A DNA stretch of 64,000 nucleotides from Actinorugispora endophytica. GTDB taxonomy: Bacteria > Actinomycetota > Actinomycetes > Streptosporangiales > Streptosporangiaceae. Where the stretch lies: positions 1 through 64,000 of the forward strand of contig NZ_SNYN01000007.1 of NCBI RefSeq assembly GCF_004363075.1. Reading direction: 5' to 3'. A program made the translations under genes and the position numbers. Positions 1 through 7,161 of the stretch are shown here, piece after piece. Below the pieces are notes generated by a model. It was not told where the DNA came from. It made no database searches and saw only the letters and a list, made by a program, of their open reading frames with translations. Each line of letters begins with the position of its first letter. The first letter of the stretch is position 1.

Positions 1-187
1 CGGCGCGCAACCAGTGGCGTTCGGAGTCGTAGCGCAGCAGTACCTGGGCGACCGCGACGCAGATGAGTTCGGCGTCGGTGAGCAGGGGCGAGCGGCCCGG
101 TCCGGGACGTTGGTTGGCCGAAGGGATCACGTCATCGTCTAGATGGACGTAGAGTGCTGTCAGAAGGGCGTCAAGGTCAGTTTTCAC
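1..187 (-). CDS. IS982-family transposase, N-terminal part (runs off the window)
   Basis: The minus strand encodes at least 62 residues from GTG at 187, beginning VKTDLDALLTALYVHLDDD and continuing with a GRSPLLTDAELICVAVAQ stretch. This is the usual N-terminus of actinobacterial IS982 transposases. An in-frame ATG at 214 would add nine residues. The gene is cut by the window edge, so I cannot tell whether the catalytic DDE part is intact. Confidence 0.7.
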   Translation of the reverse strand, partial: MKTDLDALLTALYVHLDDDVIPSANQRPGPGRSPLLTDAELICVAVAQVLLRYDSERHWLRA

Positions 188-241
188 ACACCGATCCTCG
201 ACGCCCTTCGCCATGGGCGCAGGCGTTTCAGGGATTTCCCA

Positions 242-1141
242 TCAACGATCTAGGGCGGGAAAGGAACCGGTGTCGATGGAGCAGTTACTCTCGTAGGACT
301 CCAGTCCGAGCATGAGCAGCCTTCTGCGGTAAGCCCATTTCGCGATCTTGCGCCGGTTCGTCACGTCCTTCGGCTTCATCAGAGCAAGGAAGAAGAAGCA
401 CTTCACCATCAGGAAGTCACAGAGGAAACGGCTTAGCGCAAAATCCAGCAGGTCCGTACTCGCCTCGTCAAGGGCCGCGATATAGGCCGAGCGCTGTTCC
501 CCCGTGAAGGCATATCCCCTGCCACCGCCCTTGAACGCGGTGATGTCGAGCATCGGATACACATCGAACCCCACAGGTGCGGGAGCGTGGTGCTGCCAGT
601 CGATCACGCCGTCGGCGAAGGCGTTGGGCAGGCCGTAGTCGAGGTGTCCGTGCGAGAACGGAACAACACCTAACCGCTCCGAAACCGAGTTCAGCACCGT
701 GTGAACCCGATCGGTGTCCAGGTCGGGGTTTTCTGCCAAGACGTTCTCGACGAACCCCGCACGTGCCACCCAGGCCTCCCCTTCGCCTACCGCTCTCGGC
801 CGCACGGTTCGAACCTGAGCCGTCAGCAACCGGATAGAGACCTCGACAGCCATGTCGAGGGTGACCTGACGGACGGCTCCGGTTTCTTCTGTGTCGCACA
901 CAGCCCGGTCATGCAATGACCGATCTCCCACGCTCCTCTCGACGAAGAAACATCGGCCGTCGGCTTCCCCGGTCTCGACCACTGCCGGAACCGGATATCC
1001 CTGGTCAGCCAACATGCTCTGGAAACGTGCCTCGGCGAGCACATCAGAGTCTCCGGTCCGCTTGAACAGTGATCCGCCTGACGAACGCCAGACCGCACCT
1101 TCCGCTGCAGTCCGAGGTTTGACCAGTTCCCAACCGTCCAC
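242..1141 (-). CDS. Aminoglycoside phosphotransferase-fold kinase (substrate unknown)
   Basis: A 299-residue protein of the APH/choline kinase fold. The catalytic loop reads HLDYGLPN (about residues 166-173), matching HxDxxxxN, and the metal-binding Asp is in VIDWQH (about 180-185). The N-lobe is small, with a FKRT segment near residue 27. The GTG start at 1141 has a GGGAGG Shine-Dalgarno sequence six to nine bases upstream. It is transcribed away from the Scr1-type regulator at 1239-2108 but carries the same 16-base element in its leader (1188-1203), so the two may be co-regulated. The phosphate acceptor is unknown. Antibiotic resistance should not be assumed. Confidence 0.7.
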   Translation of the reverse strand: MDGWELVKPRTAAEGAVWRSSGGSLFKRTGDSDVLAEARFQSMLADQGYPVPAVVETGEADGRCFFVERSVGDRSLHDRAVCDTEETGAVRQVTLDMAVEVSIRLLTAQVRTVRPRAVGEGEAWVARAGFVENVLAENPDLDTDRVHTVLNSVSERLGVVPFSHGHLDYGLPNAFADGVIDWQHHAPAPVGFDVYPMLDITAFKGGGRGYAFTGEQRSAYIAALDEASTDLLDFALSRFLCDFLMVKCFFFLALMKPKDVTNRRKIAKWAYRRRLLMLGLESYESNCSIDTGSFPALDR

Positions 1142-1187
1142 ACGCGCCTCCCAGCTTCTTGTCCTCTCCCACCAAGAGCAGTAAATC

Positions 1188-1203
1188 AGACTAAAAGAAG
1201 ACT
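1188..1203 (-). promoter_or_regulatory. 16-base operator-like element in the APH-kinase leader
   Basis: On the minus strand this reads AGTCTTCTTTTAGTCT, two AGTCT direct repeats 11 bases apart (one helical turn). The identical 16-mer lies at 2113-2128 beside the XRE regulator. It sits about 47 bases upstream of the kinase GTG. A shared operator for the neighbouring Scr1-type regulator is the simplest explanation. Confidence 0.5.
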
Positions 1204-1238
1204 GAAAAGAGATTTACTCGTGTCGGGAGAGCCACCTG

Positions 1239-2108
1239 TCAGCTTCGGCCGTCGATGCGGCGGCGCAGCGCCTGGAGGAAGTCGCGACTCTCGGTTTCGG
1301 AAAGCGCGCGTTCGACGAACCGCTGATGGATAGTCCGATAGGAGAGGACCTCGTCAGAATCGGTGAGTACGATCTCACGGGTGTAGGTCTCGACGATGAC
1401 CCTGGGTTCTTCGCTCTCCTCGTACAGCAGGAAACCGTGCGACTGCACCTGCCCTGAAGAAGCATCAAGGGGAAGCACCTGGATGCGGACATTGGGCAGG
1501 GTCCCCAGTGACAGCAGGCGGTCGAACTGAGGGACAAGCGCAACGAGATCCTCGGCGTGCCACCGCAGCGCGGCTTCGGTAATCACGAACTCGAACCGGG
1601 AGCCCTCCCGGTAGAGGGCTTCCTGCCGCTTCAACCGCTCCGCCACAGCCGCCGGTACATCACCACGCCCCGACACATCCGCAAGTTTCAACACCTGCCG
1701 GGCATACTCCGCAGTCTGCAGCAGGCCCGGAACCAGCGCGGGCTGAAACGACCTGACCAGGGCTGCACGCCCTTCGACCGCCCCTATCTCGCGTTGAACC
1801 GAGGCTAGGCCGCCACGGTGGACAACCCTCCAATGCCGGGCCTCCACCAGCGCAGCCTCAGCCAGTTCCGACACCCGGGCCAATGCGGCAGCATCGGCTT
1901 CACACACACGCGCCCAGGATTCGGCATCACGCACCGACGGGCGGGTGCGTGCCCGCTCGATCTTGGAGACCTTCGACTGAGACCACCCCAACGCGGCGGC
2001 CAACTGCTCCCCCGAGTGGCCGCTATCCAGCCGGAGCACACGCAACGCCTCGGCCAACCGAGACCGGGCAACCTGATGATGGATGGATTCGGACAAGGAC
2101 TCTTCCAT
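1239..2108 (-). CDS. Scr1-type XRE regulator with DUF5753 domain
   Basis: A 289-residue protein with an N-terminal XRE helix-turn-helix (about residues 18-72; GEQLAAALGWSQSKVSKIERAR) followed by the roughly 170-residue DUF5753 domain (LVPGLLQTAEYARQVL; FVITEAALRWH; IQVLPL; VVETYTREI). This architecture marks the Scr1/WhiJ-like regulators of actinomycetes, which pair with a small DUF397 protein. It is divergent from the DUF6879 and DUF397 genes that follow at 2211 and 2776. The ATG at 2108 has only a weak Shine-Dalgarno sequence, and the 16-base element begins four bases upstream of it, which suggests autoregulation. Confidence 0.88.
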   Translation of the reverse strand: MEESLSESIHHQVARSRLAEALRVLRLDSGHSGEQLAAALGWSQSKVSKIERARTRPSVRDAESWARVCEADAAALARVSELAEAALVEARHWRVVHRGGLASVQREIGAVEGRAALVRSFQPALVPGLLQTAEYARQVLKLADVSGRGDVPAAVAERLKRQEALYREGSRFEFVITEAALRWHAEDLVALVPQFDRLLSLGTLPNVRIQVLPLDASSGQVQSHGFLLYEESEEPRVIVETYTREIVLTDSDEVLSYRTIHQRFVERALSETESRDFLQALRRRIDGRS

Positions 2109-2112
2109 TTCT

Positions 2113-2128
2113 AGTCTTCTTTTAGTCT
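2113..2128 (+). promoter_or_regulatory. 16-base operator-like element between the XRE and DUF6879 genes
   Basis: AGTCTTCTTTTAGTCT, identical in full to the reverse complement of 1188-1203. Extended on each side it shows TAGTCT direct repeats spaced 11 bases apart. It lies in the divergent promoter region of the regulator and DUF6879 genes, immediately before the regulator ATG. Confidence 0.5.
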
Positions 2129-2210
2129 AATGGAAGTGTTCGGAAGGAACCCCCCATGCCCCCTGGCGAGCCATGAACTACGACCATTCCATGAACCGGA
2201 TAGGAGCACT

Positions 2211-2756
2211 ATGAGCGTCATGCCCGCTTCGGAGTTCGCCGCTGGTTTCCTGTCCCGGTTCCAGGTGTCGGCGTTCCGGTTGGAGACCCTCGACTTCTAC
2301 CTGGCCGACAACGAGCGCGAACCCTACCGCCGCTTCCTGGCCGGCCAGAACCACGATCCCGAGTGGCGTCGCCCCTGGCAGCGGATGGTTCGGGGCATCT
2401 ACGAGAGTGGGCGCGAAATCGGCCGTGTCCACGTCGTTCCCGAGGAGTTGACCGACTACCTCCGGTTCGAGCTCACCCGCGCCTACCCCGCCAGTGTCGA
2501 TGCTGGGGAGGACGTGCGAATCCTCACCCGCAAGGAAGCCGACCGGATCGGGCTTCCCCACGGGGAGGACTACTGGCTGTTCGACGACGAACGTTCCGCG
2601 ATCCTGCGCTACACCCCCGACGGTGAATTCGTCGGGGTCGAGCTTGCCACCTCCGACCGAGTCGGGCAGCACGTCGCATGGCGACAGGCCGCCCAGGCCG
2701 CAGCCGTCCCGCTCTACGACTACCTTGAAGCCGCCACTCTCGCCCCCGCCCGCTGA
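2211..2756 (+). CDS. DUF6879 family protein
   Basis: A 181-residue protein starting at ATG 2211, preceded by AGGAG seven bases upstream. A longer reading from 2130 is possible but has no ribosome-binding site. It resembles the DUF6879 proteins found beside Scr1-type regulators and DUF397 genes: an N-terminal FxxRFQVSAFRLETLDFY stretch, a central GRxxGRVHVV-like segment (EIGRVHVVPEELTDYLRFEL) and a DYWLFDD segment. No catalytic motif is recognisable. It is the first gene of a short operon with the DUF397 gene 19 bases downstream. Its function is unknown; a target or partner of the regulator is inferred from context. Confidence 0.8.
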   Translation: MSVMPASEFAAGFLSRFQVSAFRLETLDFYLADNEREPYRRFLAGQNHDPEWRRPWQRMVRGIYESGREIGRVHVVPEELTDYLRFELTRAYPASVDAGEDVRILTRKEADRIGLPHGEDYWLFDDERSAILRYTPDGEFVGVELATSDRVGQHVAWRQAAQAAAVPLYDYLEAATLAPAR

Positions 2757-2775
2757 CTTCCCAACGGAGACGGAC

Positions 2776-2976
2776 ATGACCGATCACCCGTTCACCGACG
2801 CCGACTTCCACAAGTCCGACCGCAGCGGCGACGTCGGCTGTGTTGAGGCCGCCATCACCCACCACATCCCGGAGATCGTCGGGCTCCGCGACTCCATTCA
2901 TCCCCACAGCACCGTCCTGGCCTTCAGCAACAGGGAGTGGTTGGCCTTCACCACGGGATTAGCCACCACCATCTAG
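2776..2976 (+). CDS. DUF397 protein with probably altered C-terminus
   Basis: A 66-residue protein with the DUF397 pattern: FHKSDRSGDVGCVEAA, a GLRDS segment, and TVLAFSNREWLAFTTG near the end. DUF397 proteins partner Scr1/WhiJ-type regulators. The stop codon (2974-2976) overlaps the stop codon of the opposing IS481 remnant (2973-2975). The last residues, LATTI, do not look like the usual DUF397 end, so the IS insertion probably replaced the original C-terminus. Confidence 0.75.
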   Translation: MTDHPFTDADFHKSDRSGDVGCVEAAITHHIPEIVGLRDSIHPHSTVLAFSNREWLAFTTGLATTI

Positions 2977-3320
2977 GTGTACTGACCTGAGAGGTTGGGA
3001 ACACGGGAGGCGGGAGGGCCGCTGATCGCGGTGTGGAACCGGTGGTGATTGTAATCGTGCAGCCATCCCGGGAACGCCTCCCGCTTCTGGGTCTCGCTGG
3101 TGTAGGGGCGGGCGTAGGCCCATTCCTCGACCAGGGTCCGGTTGAACCGCTCGACCTTGCCGTTGGTCTGGGGCCGGTAGGGGCGGGTGCGCTTGTGCTT
3201 GATGCCGAGTTCGGCCAGGGCATCGCGTCACAGGCGTGACTTGTAGCAGGGCCCGTTGTCGGTCAGCACCCGCTCCACCGTGATCCCCGCTGCGGCGAAG
3301 TAGGCGTGGGCGCGCTGCCG
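2973..3320 (-). pseudogene. IS481-family transposase remnant
   Basis: The minus strand encodes the C-terminal third of an IS481 transposase: AYFAAAGITVERVLTDNGPC, then HKRTRPYRPQTNGKVERFNR, and an end at PNLSGQYT. The reading is interrupted by TGA at the position where relatives have Trp (CYKSRL-stop-RDALAELGI, near 3237), and everything upstream of about 3320 is missing. The retained Asp and Glu of the DDE domain are visible (LTDNG, VERFNR). It is inactive debris that ends in the 3' end of the DUF397 gene. Confidence 0.8.
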
Positions 3321-3448
3321 GACCGGTCACGCAGGGCTTTTGCCTGGTCCGGGCTGGTCGTGCGCATGAAGACGGCCCCTGGTGAGTGCTTGCACCACTC
3401 GCCAGGGGCCTGTGACCCAACTCGCCTGCTACACCAGGGAGCCGAATC

Positions 3449-3761
3449 ATGTCCTACGTTATCCCGCGTCCCGTGGTGGCGCGCACTCTTCCCCTGTGGG
3501 GGCCGGTGGCCGCCCTGGCCGCGTTCCCCGGAGAGCCGTCCGCTCCCGGGCGGGCGCGGCTGTGGGCCGCGCGGGGGCTGGCCCCACTCTCGGGCCATCC
3601 CCGCGCCGCCCGACATCCTGGGCGAGGCGCTCCTGGACGAGTCCGGGCGCGGGCTCGCCCTGGTCGCGCTGCACTCGGCGCGCTACGGCTGGACCGCGTG
3701 CCCGCGAAGCGTCGCGCACACCGTCTGGTGCGAACTCCCCGCCCCCGACCAGGCCGCCTGA
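3449..3761 (+). pseudogene. Broken HATPase-type (anti-sigma-like) protein gene
   Basis: The ATG at 3449 opens MSYVIPRPVVARTLPLWGP and continues like the N-terminus of small actinobacterial ATP-binding proteins. The frame then leaves it. A second frame from about 3597 encodes IPAPPDILGEALLDESGRGLA and ends HTVWCELPAPDQAA at 3761, which is the C-terminal G-box region (DESGRGL) of the same family. The ATP-binding N box and part of the fold are missing, so a deletion with frameshift has joined the two ends. Such ATPases are standard neighbours of Scr1/DUF397 loci. Confidence 0.65.
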
Positions 3762-4027
3762 ACCCCAGCCGCCGGCGGTCGGCCGGACGATCCTCCCGCA
3801 CCCCCGGCCACGGTCCCAGGCCGCGTGACAGTGCGGAGCACCGGCCGTGCGAACCGCGCGGGCCCGGTTCCGCGCCAGTCCTTAGCCACCGGACCGGCGG
3901 ACGGCTCCCGGCGTGGTGCTCGCGCGGCCATCGCTCCGCGAAGTCACGCAACCCCGACCGGCCGGCTCCGGACCAGGAGGATCCTCCGGCTGCCCTCACG
4001 CTCATCGAAGGAAAAGACAGAACACCC

Positions 4028-4546
4028 ATGACCAGCACCGCCACACACGGCGACATCCCCGGCGCCCCCGGCATCCCTGGCACCCGACGGCAGGACGCGC
4101 AGCTCGCCGCGCTCATCCGCCGACTCGCCGGCCTCCGCCCCGAGATCGCCATCGGGTGGACACCGCCCCCGACCCCCGCACCGGCCCCCACGCCCGCCCC
4201 CGCGCCGCGACCGCCTCGCTTCCTGCCCGACCCGCGCTTCCTGCACCCGCTCGAACCGCACCCCGTCACCGGGCGACGGCCCACCCGCGACGACTTCCCC
4301 GCCCCCCGCGACGTCGTGGACTCCATCGCCCGCCTGCGCGCCATCGCCGCCGGAACCCACCGCCCCGGCGACCACTGGCCCGCCCACGCCACACCCGGCT
4401 ACTACGCCCGCAAACGACGGCCCACCCCGCTCCAGCGAGGCATGCGCCACATCCGGCGGTTCCGCGCCGCCGCCCGCGCCGCCGTGGCCTCGCCGATCCT
4501 TCTCGGCGCGGCGGCGCCCCTCTTCGCGTTGGTTACTCATGGTTAA
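4028..4546 (+). CDS. Hypothetical protein with Pro/Ala-rich segment
   Basis: A 172-residue basic protein starting at ATG 4028 after a GAAGGAAAAG stretch. Residues 40-60 are a Pro-Ala-Thr repeat (TPPPTPAPAPTPAPAPRPP). The C-terminus has a hydrophobic run (AVASPILLGAAAPLFALV) after an Arg-rich segment. I recognise no family. Codon usage is typical of the window, and the frame is preferred over others because of strong third-position GC. Confidence 0.5.
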   Translation: MTSTATHGDIPGAPGIPGTRRQDAQLAALIRRLAGLRPEIAIGWTPPPTPAPAPTPAPAPRPPRFLPDPRFLHPLEPHPVTGRRPTRDDFPAPRDVVDSIARLRAIAAGTHRPGDHWPAHATPGYYARKRRPTPLQRGMRHIRRFRAAARAAVASPILLGAAAPLFALVTHG

Positions 4547-4569
4547 CCTTTTTGGGGCATCCTTGTCTC

Positions 4570-4983
4570 ATGCGATTAGAGACCGAACAGGCCCGCGCGC
4601 GCTTCTCCTCGGCGCGGATCGCCCGGCTCGCGACGGTCGATGACGAGTACCCCCATCTCGTCCCGATCACCTTCGCGGTCCACGGCGACACGGTCGTCAC
4701 CGCCTCCGACCGGAGGCCCCGGCACGCCGAGCAGCTGCGGCGACTGGCCGGCATCATCGCGAACCCCCGGGTGGCGCTGCTCGCGGACGAGCACGACGAC
4801 GACTGCTCCCCGCTGTGGTGGGCGCGGGCGGACGGCGTGGCCCACGTCGAGCACGACGGGGAGGAGCGGTCCGCCGCGCTCGACCTCCTCGCCGAGCGCT
4901 ACCCTCAGTACCGCGATGACCGGCCGGACGGGCCCGTGATCCTGATCGGCGTGGCGCGGTGGTCGGGCTGGTCCGCGCGTTAA
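4570..4983 (+). CDS. PPOX-class flavin/F420-dependent oxidoreductase
   Basis: A 137-residue protein beginning MRLETEQARARFSSARIARLATVDDEYPHLVPI. This is the split-barrel FMN/F420-binding fold of the pyridoxamine 5'-phosphate oxidase superfamily. RIARLATV near residue 15 and HLVPITFAV near 33 are typical of the actinobacterial TIGR03668-type proteins. These commonly reduce or bind substrates with F420 rather than oxidise pyridoxamine phosphate. Its substrate cannot be told from sequence. It lies 23 bases after the hypothetical gene at 4028, on the same strand. Confidence 0.75.
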   Translation: MRLETEQARARFSSARIARLATVDDEYPHLVPITFAVHGDTVVTASDRRPRHAEQLRRLAGIIANPRVALLADEHDDDCSPLWWARADGVAHVEHDGEERSAALDLLAERYPQYRDDRPDGPVILIGVARWSGWSAR

Positions 4984-5042
4984 ACCCCCGCGCGCGGGAA
5001 CGGAGCAGTCAGCCGTTCCGCTCTCGACCCCCAGGAGTTCCC

Positions 5043-5477
5043 GTGAGCACCGTCCACCGGATCGCCCTCGCCCTGGCCGTCGTACTCCTCGGCTCCGGCT
5101 GCGCCGTGGAGTACGACGAGGGCTACGCCCCCTCCCCCGAGTCCACGGTCACCCTCGGCGGGGAGCCCTCCGACTCCGGGGGAGCGGATCTGCCCTCCGC
5201 TCCCCCCGCCGACCTTCCCCCCGAACCGGGGCCGGAGGACCGCGCGGACTACCTCGACAGGCTCGCCGAGGCCGACCCCGCGCTGCTGGAGCCGGGCGAG
5301 GACGAGGCCGTGACCCGGGGCCGGGAGGTCTGCCGCATGATCGTGCAGACCGAGGCCATGGAGGACCCCGAGCCCACGCGCCTGCGCCGAGCCCGGGAGC
5401 TGTCCGGCGCCGCCGGCGAGGCGGAGGCGCAGGCCGTCCTCACGGCGGCGCGGACCCACATCTGCCCGGACCTGTAG
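5043..5477 (+). CDS. Putative lipoprotein, DUF732-like
   Basis: A 144-residue protein from GTG 5043, with an AGGAG site at about 5032. It has a signal peptide with a lipobox: ALAVVLLGSGC, Cys at residue 20. The mature part begins with a Pro/Asp/Glu-rich linker, then about 70 residues with two Cys (GREVCRMI and THICPDL). That pattern fits the small helical DUF732-type domain of actinobacterial exported proteins. It is probably anchored on the outer face of the membrane. Function unknown. Confidence 0.65.
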   Translation: MSTVHRIALALAVVLLGSGCAVEYDEGYAPSPESTVTLGGEPSDSGGADLPSAPPADLPPEPGPEDRADYLDRLAEADPALLEPGEDEAVTRGREVCRMIVQTEAMEDPEPTRLRRARELSGAAGEAEAQAVLTAARTHICPDL

Positions 5478-5544
5478 CCGGAGGTTTCGGCGGAGTCCTT
5501 CTGCGGAAAGCGTCCTGGGAACAGGGCTACGGGGGGAGGCGGCC

Positions 5545-6069
5545 ATGGGCGGGGCGGTGACGGCCGGGGCTGCCCGGTCGCCGTTCGGGCGGCTCGCGCG
5601 GCTGCCCTTCCTGGGTGAGACGTGGCGGCGGACGCTGTACGCGGTCGTCTCCCCGCTGGTGGGGCTGTGCTGCCTGCTCGTGGCGGTCGTCGGCGGGCAC
5701 CGGGCCGCCGCGCGGACGCAGCGGCGGCTCGCCGGGCGCCTGCTCGGCGTTCCCCCCGACGCGGACCGCCCCGCCCCGGCGTGGCCTCGGGTGGTGGGGC
5801 ACGGCCTGCTCGGCCTCCCGCTCAACGCGCTCGCGTTCGCGGTCGGCGGTTACGGCTGGGCCGTCGTCGCGCTGAACGTCGCCTACCCGGCCCGGCTGCT
5901 GCTCGGCGAGGACCTCGACGGCCTCCTCGACGGCGCGTGGGGCGGCCCCACCCTGGCGGGGGCGTGGCTGCTGCACGGGCTGGCCGGGCTGGTCCTGCTG
6001 TGGGTCGTCCCGCTGCTGGTCGGCGGGGTCACCCGGGTGCAGGGGCTGCTGGCGCGCGCGATGCTGTGA
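5545..6069 (+). CDS. Membrane sensor-domain protein without a kinase module
   Basis: A 174-residue protein resembling the N-terminal Putative_Sensor domain (PF13796-type) of actinobacterial histidine kinases: GETWRRTLYAVVSPLVGL, then a GYGWAVVALNVAYPARLLL segment. Four hydrophobic stretches are visible (about residues 35-55, 90-115, 135-150, 150-165). The kinase module that usually follows is absent, and a double terminator starts three bases after the stop. It is either a stand-alone sensor module or a relic. Confidence 0.6.
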   Translation: MGGAVTAGAARSPFGRLARLPFLGETWRRTLYAVVSPLVGLCCLLVAVVGGHRAAARTQRRLAGRLLGVPPDADRPAPAWPRVVGHGLLGLPLNALAFAVGGYGWAVVALNVAYPARLLLGEDLDGLLDGAWGGPTLAGAWLLHGLAGLVLLWVVPLLVGGVTRVQGLLARAML

Positions 6070-6071
6070 GC

Positions 6072-6137
6072 GCGGGGGCCCGGTGCCAGACGGGCCCCCG
6101 CATGCGGCTCCCCCGCCACGGACCGCGGGGGAGCCGC
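6072..6137. terminator. Two back-to-back hairpins between convergent genes
   Basis: Hairpin 1 is GCGGGGGCCCG / CGGGCCCCCGC (6072-6101). Hairpin 2 is GCGGCTCCCCCGC / GCGGGGGAGCCGC (6104-6137). Both stems are perfect and lie between the converging sensor-domain gene and the sugar operon, so they probably terminate both. Confidence 0.8.
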
Positions 6138-6141
6138 GGAC

Positions 6142-7161
6142 TCAGATCCCGATCGGATGCCAGACCGTCTTGGTCTCCAGGAACGGGGTGACGCGGGAGA
6201 GCCCCGGGTCGGCGAACCAGTCGGGAGCGGGCTCGGGGCGCACGACCCGCTTGAGGGTGGCGGCCGCGGCCTCCTCCAGCCCGGCGGCCATGTCGTTCGC
6301 GCCGGTCAGGTCCAGGGCGTTGACGTCGGCGTGCGCGGCCAGCGGCGGCGCGAGCTCGGCCGTGCGGCCGGTCAGGATGTTGACGACGCCGCCCGGCAGG
6401 TCCGAGGTGGCCAGCACCTCGGCCAGCGAGACCGCGGCCAGCGGGGCCCGCTCGCTCGCCACCACGACGGCGGTGTTCCCGCCCGCGATGACCGGCGCGA
6501 CCACCGAGACCAGCCCGAGCAGCGGCCCGGACTGCGGCGCGACGACCGCGACGACACCGGTCGGCTCGGGCGCGGAGTGGTTGTAGTACGGCCCCGAGAC
6601 CGGGTTGGAACCTCCGGCGACCTGCGCGATCTTGTCGGTCCAGCCCGCGTAGTAGACCCACCGGTCGATCGCGGCGGACACCAGCGACTCCGCCAGGGAG
6701 CGGTCCACCCCGTCGGCGTCGACGACCTCCTGCACGAACTGGGCGCGGCGGCCCTCCAGCACCTCCGCCACCCGGTACAGGATCTGTCCCCTGTTGTACG
6801 CGGTGCGCTGCGACCAGCCGCCGAACGCCTTGCGCGCGGCCTGCACCGCGTCGCGGGCGTCCTTGCGCGACGCCAGCGCCGCGTTGGCCAGGTGGGTACC
6901 GTCCGCCGAGGTCACCGGGTAGCTCCTGCCCGATTCCGAGCGCGGGAACGCGCCGTTGACGTAGAGCTTGTAGGTCTTGCGCACCGCGAGGCGGCCCGCC
7001 GGGACATGGGCCGCGGCCCGCCGGGCCAGGTCCGCGGAGGGCCGCTTGGGGGCCGCCGGGACCTTCGGCCGCGCGGTCACCGCGACGACGCCCTCGCCCC
7101 GCGCCGCGCCGTCGTCCTTCGCCACGCTCTCGTTCCCCTCGTTCTTCCTCGACTTAGCCAT
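6142..7161 (-). CDS. Truncated aldehyde dehydrogenase-like protein (no catalytic Cys)
   Basis: A 339-residue member of the aldehyde dehydrogenase superfamily, the last gene of the sugar operon. It overlaps the full-length enzyme at 7154-8593 by eight bases. The N-terminal coenzyme region is recognisable (LYVNGAFPRSESGRSYPV; GVVAVVAPQSGPLLGLVSVV; IAGGNTAVVVASERAPLAAV; LPGGVVNILTG). The family is normally about 480 residues. This protein stops after LDLTGAN and lacks the usual ELGGK glutamate and the GQxC nucleophile region. About 60 Ala/Lys/Pro-rich residues precede the domain. It is unlikely to oxidise aldehydes alone and may be a partner or structural subunit of its neighbour. Confidence 0.75.
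   Translation of the reverse strand: MAKSRKNEGNESVAKDDGAARGEGVVAVTARPKVPAAPKRPSADLARRAAAHVPAGRLAVRKTYKLYVNGAFPRSESGRSYPVTSADGTHLANAALASRKDARDAVQAARKAFGGWSQRTAYNRGQILYRVAEVLEGRRAQFVQEVVDADGVDRSLAESLVSAAIDRWVYYAGWTDKIAQVAGGSNPVSGPYYNHSAPEPTGVVAVVAPQSGPLLGLVSVVAPVIAGGNTAVVVASERAPLAAVSLAEVLATSDLPGGVVNILTGRTAELAPPLAAHADVNALDLTGANDMAAGLEEAAAATLKRVVRPEPAPDWFADPGLSRVTPFLETKTVWHPIGI

Noticed and set aside
242-1141. Aminoglycoside resistance function for the APH-fold kinase
   Set aside because: The fold is shared by many kinases and nothing in the sequence points to an antibiotic substrate.
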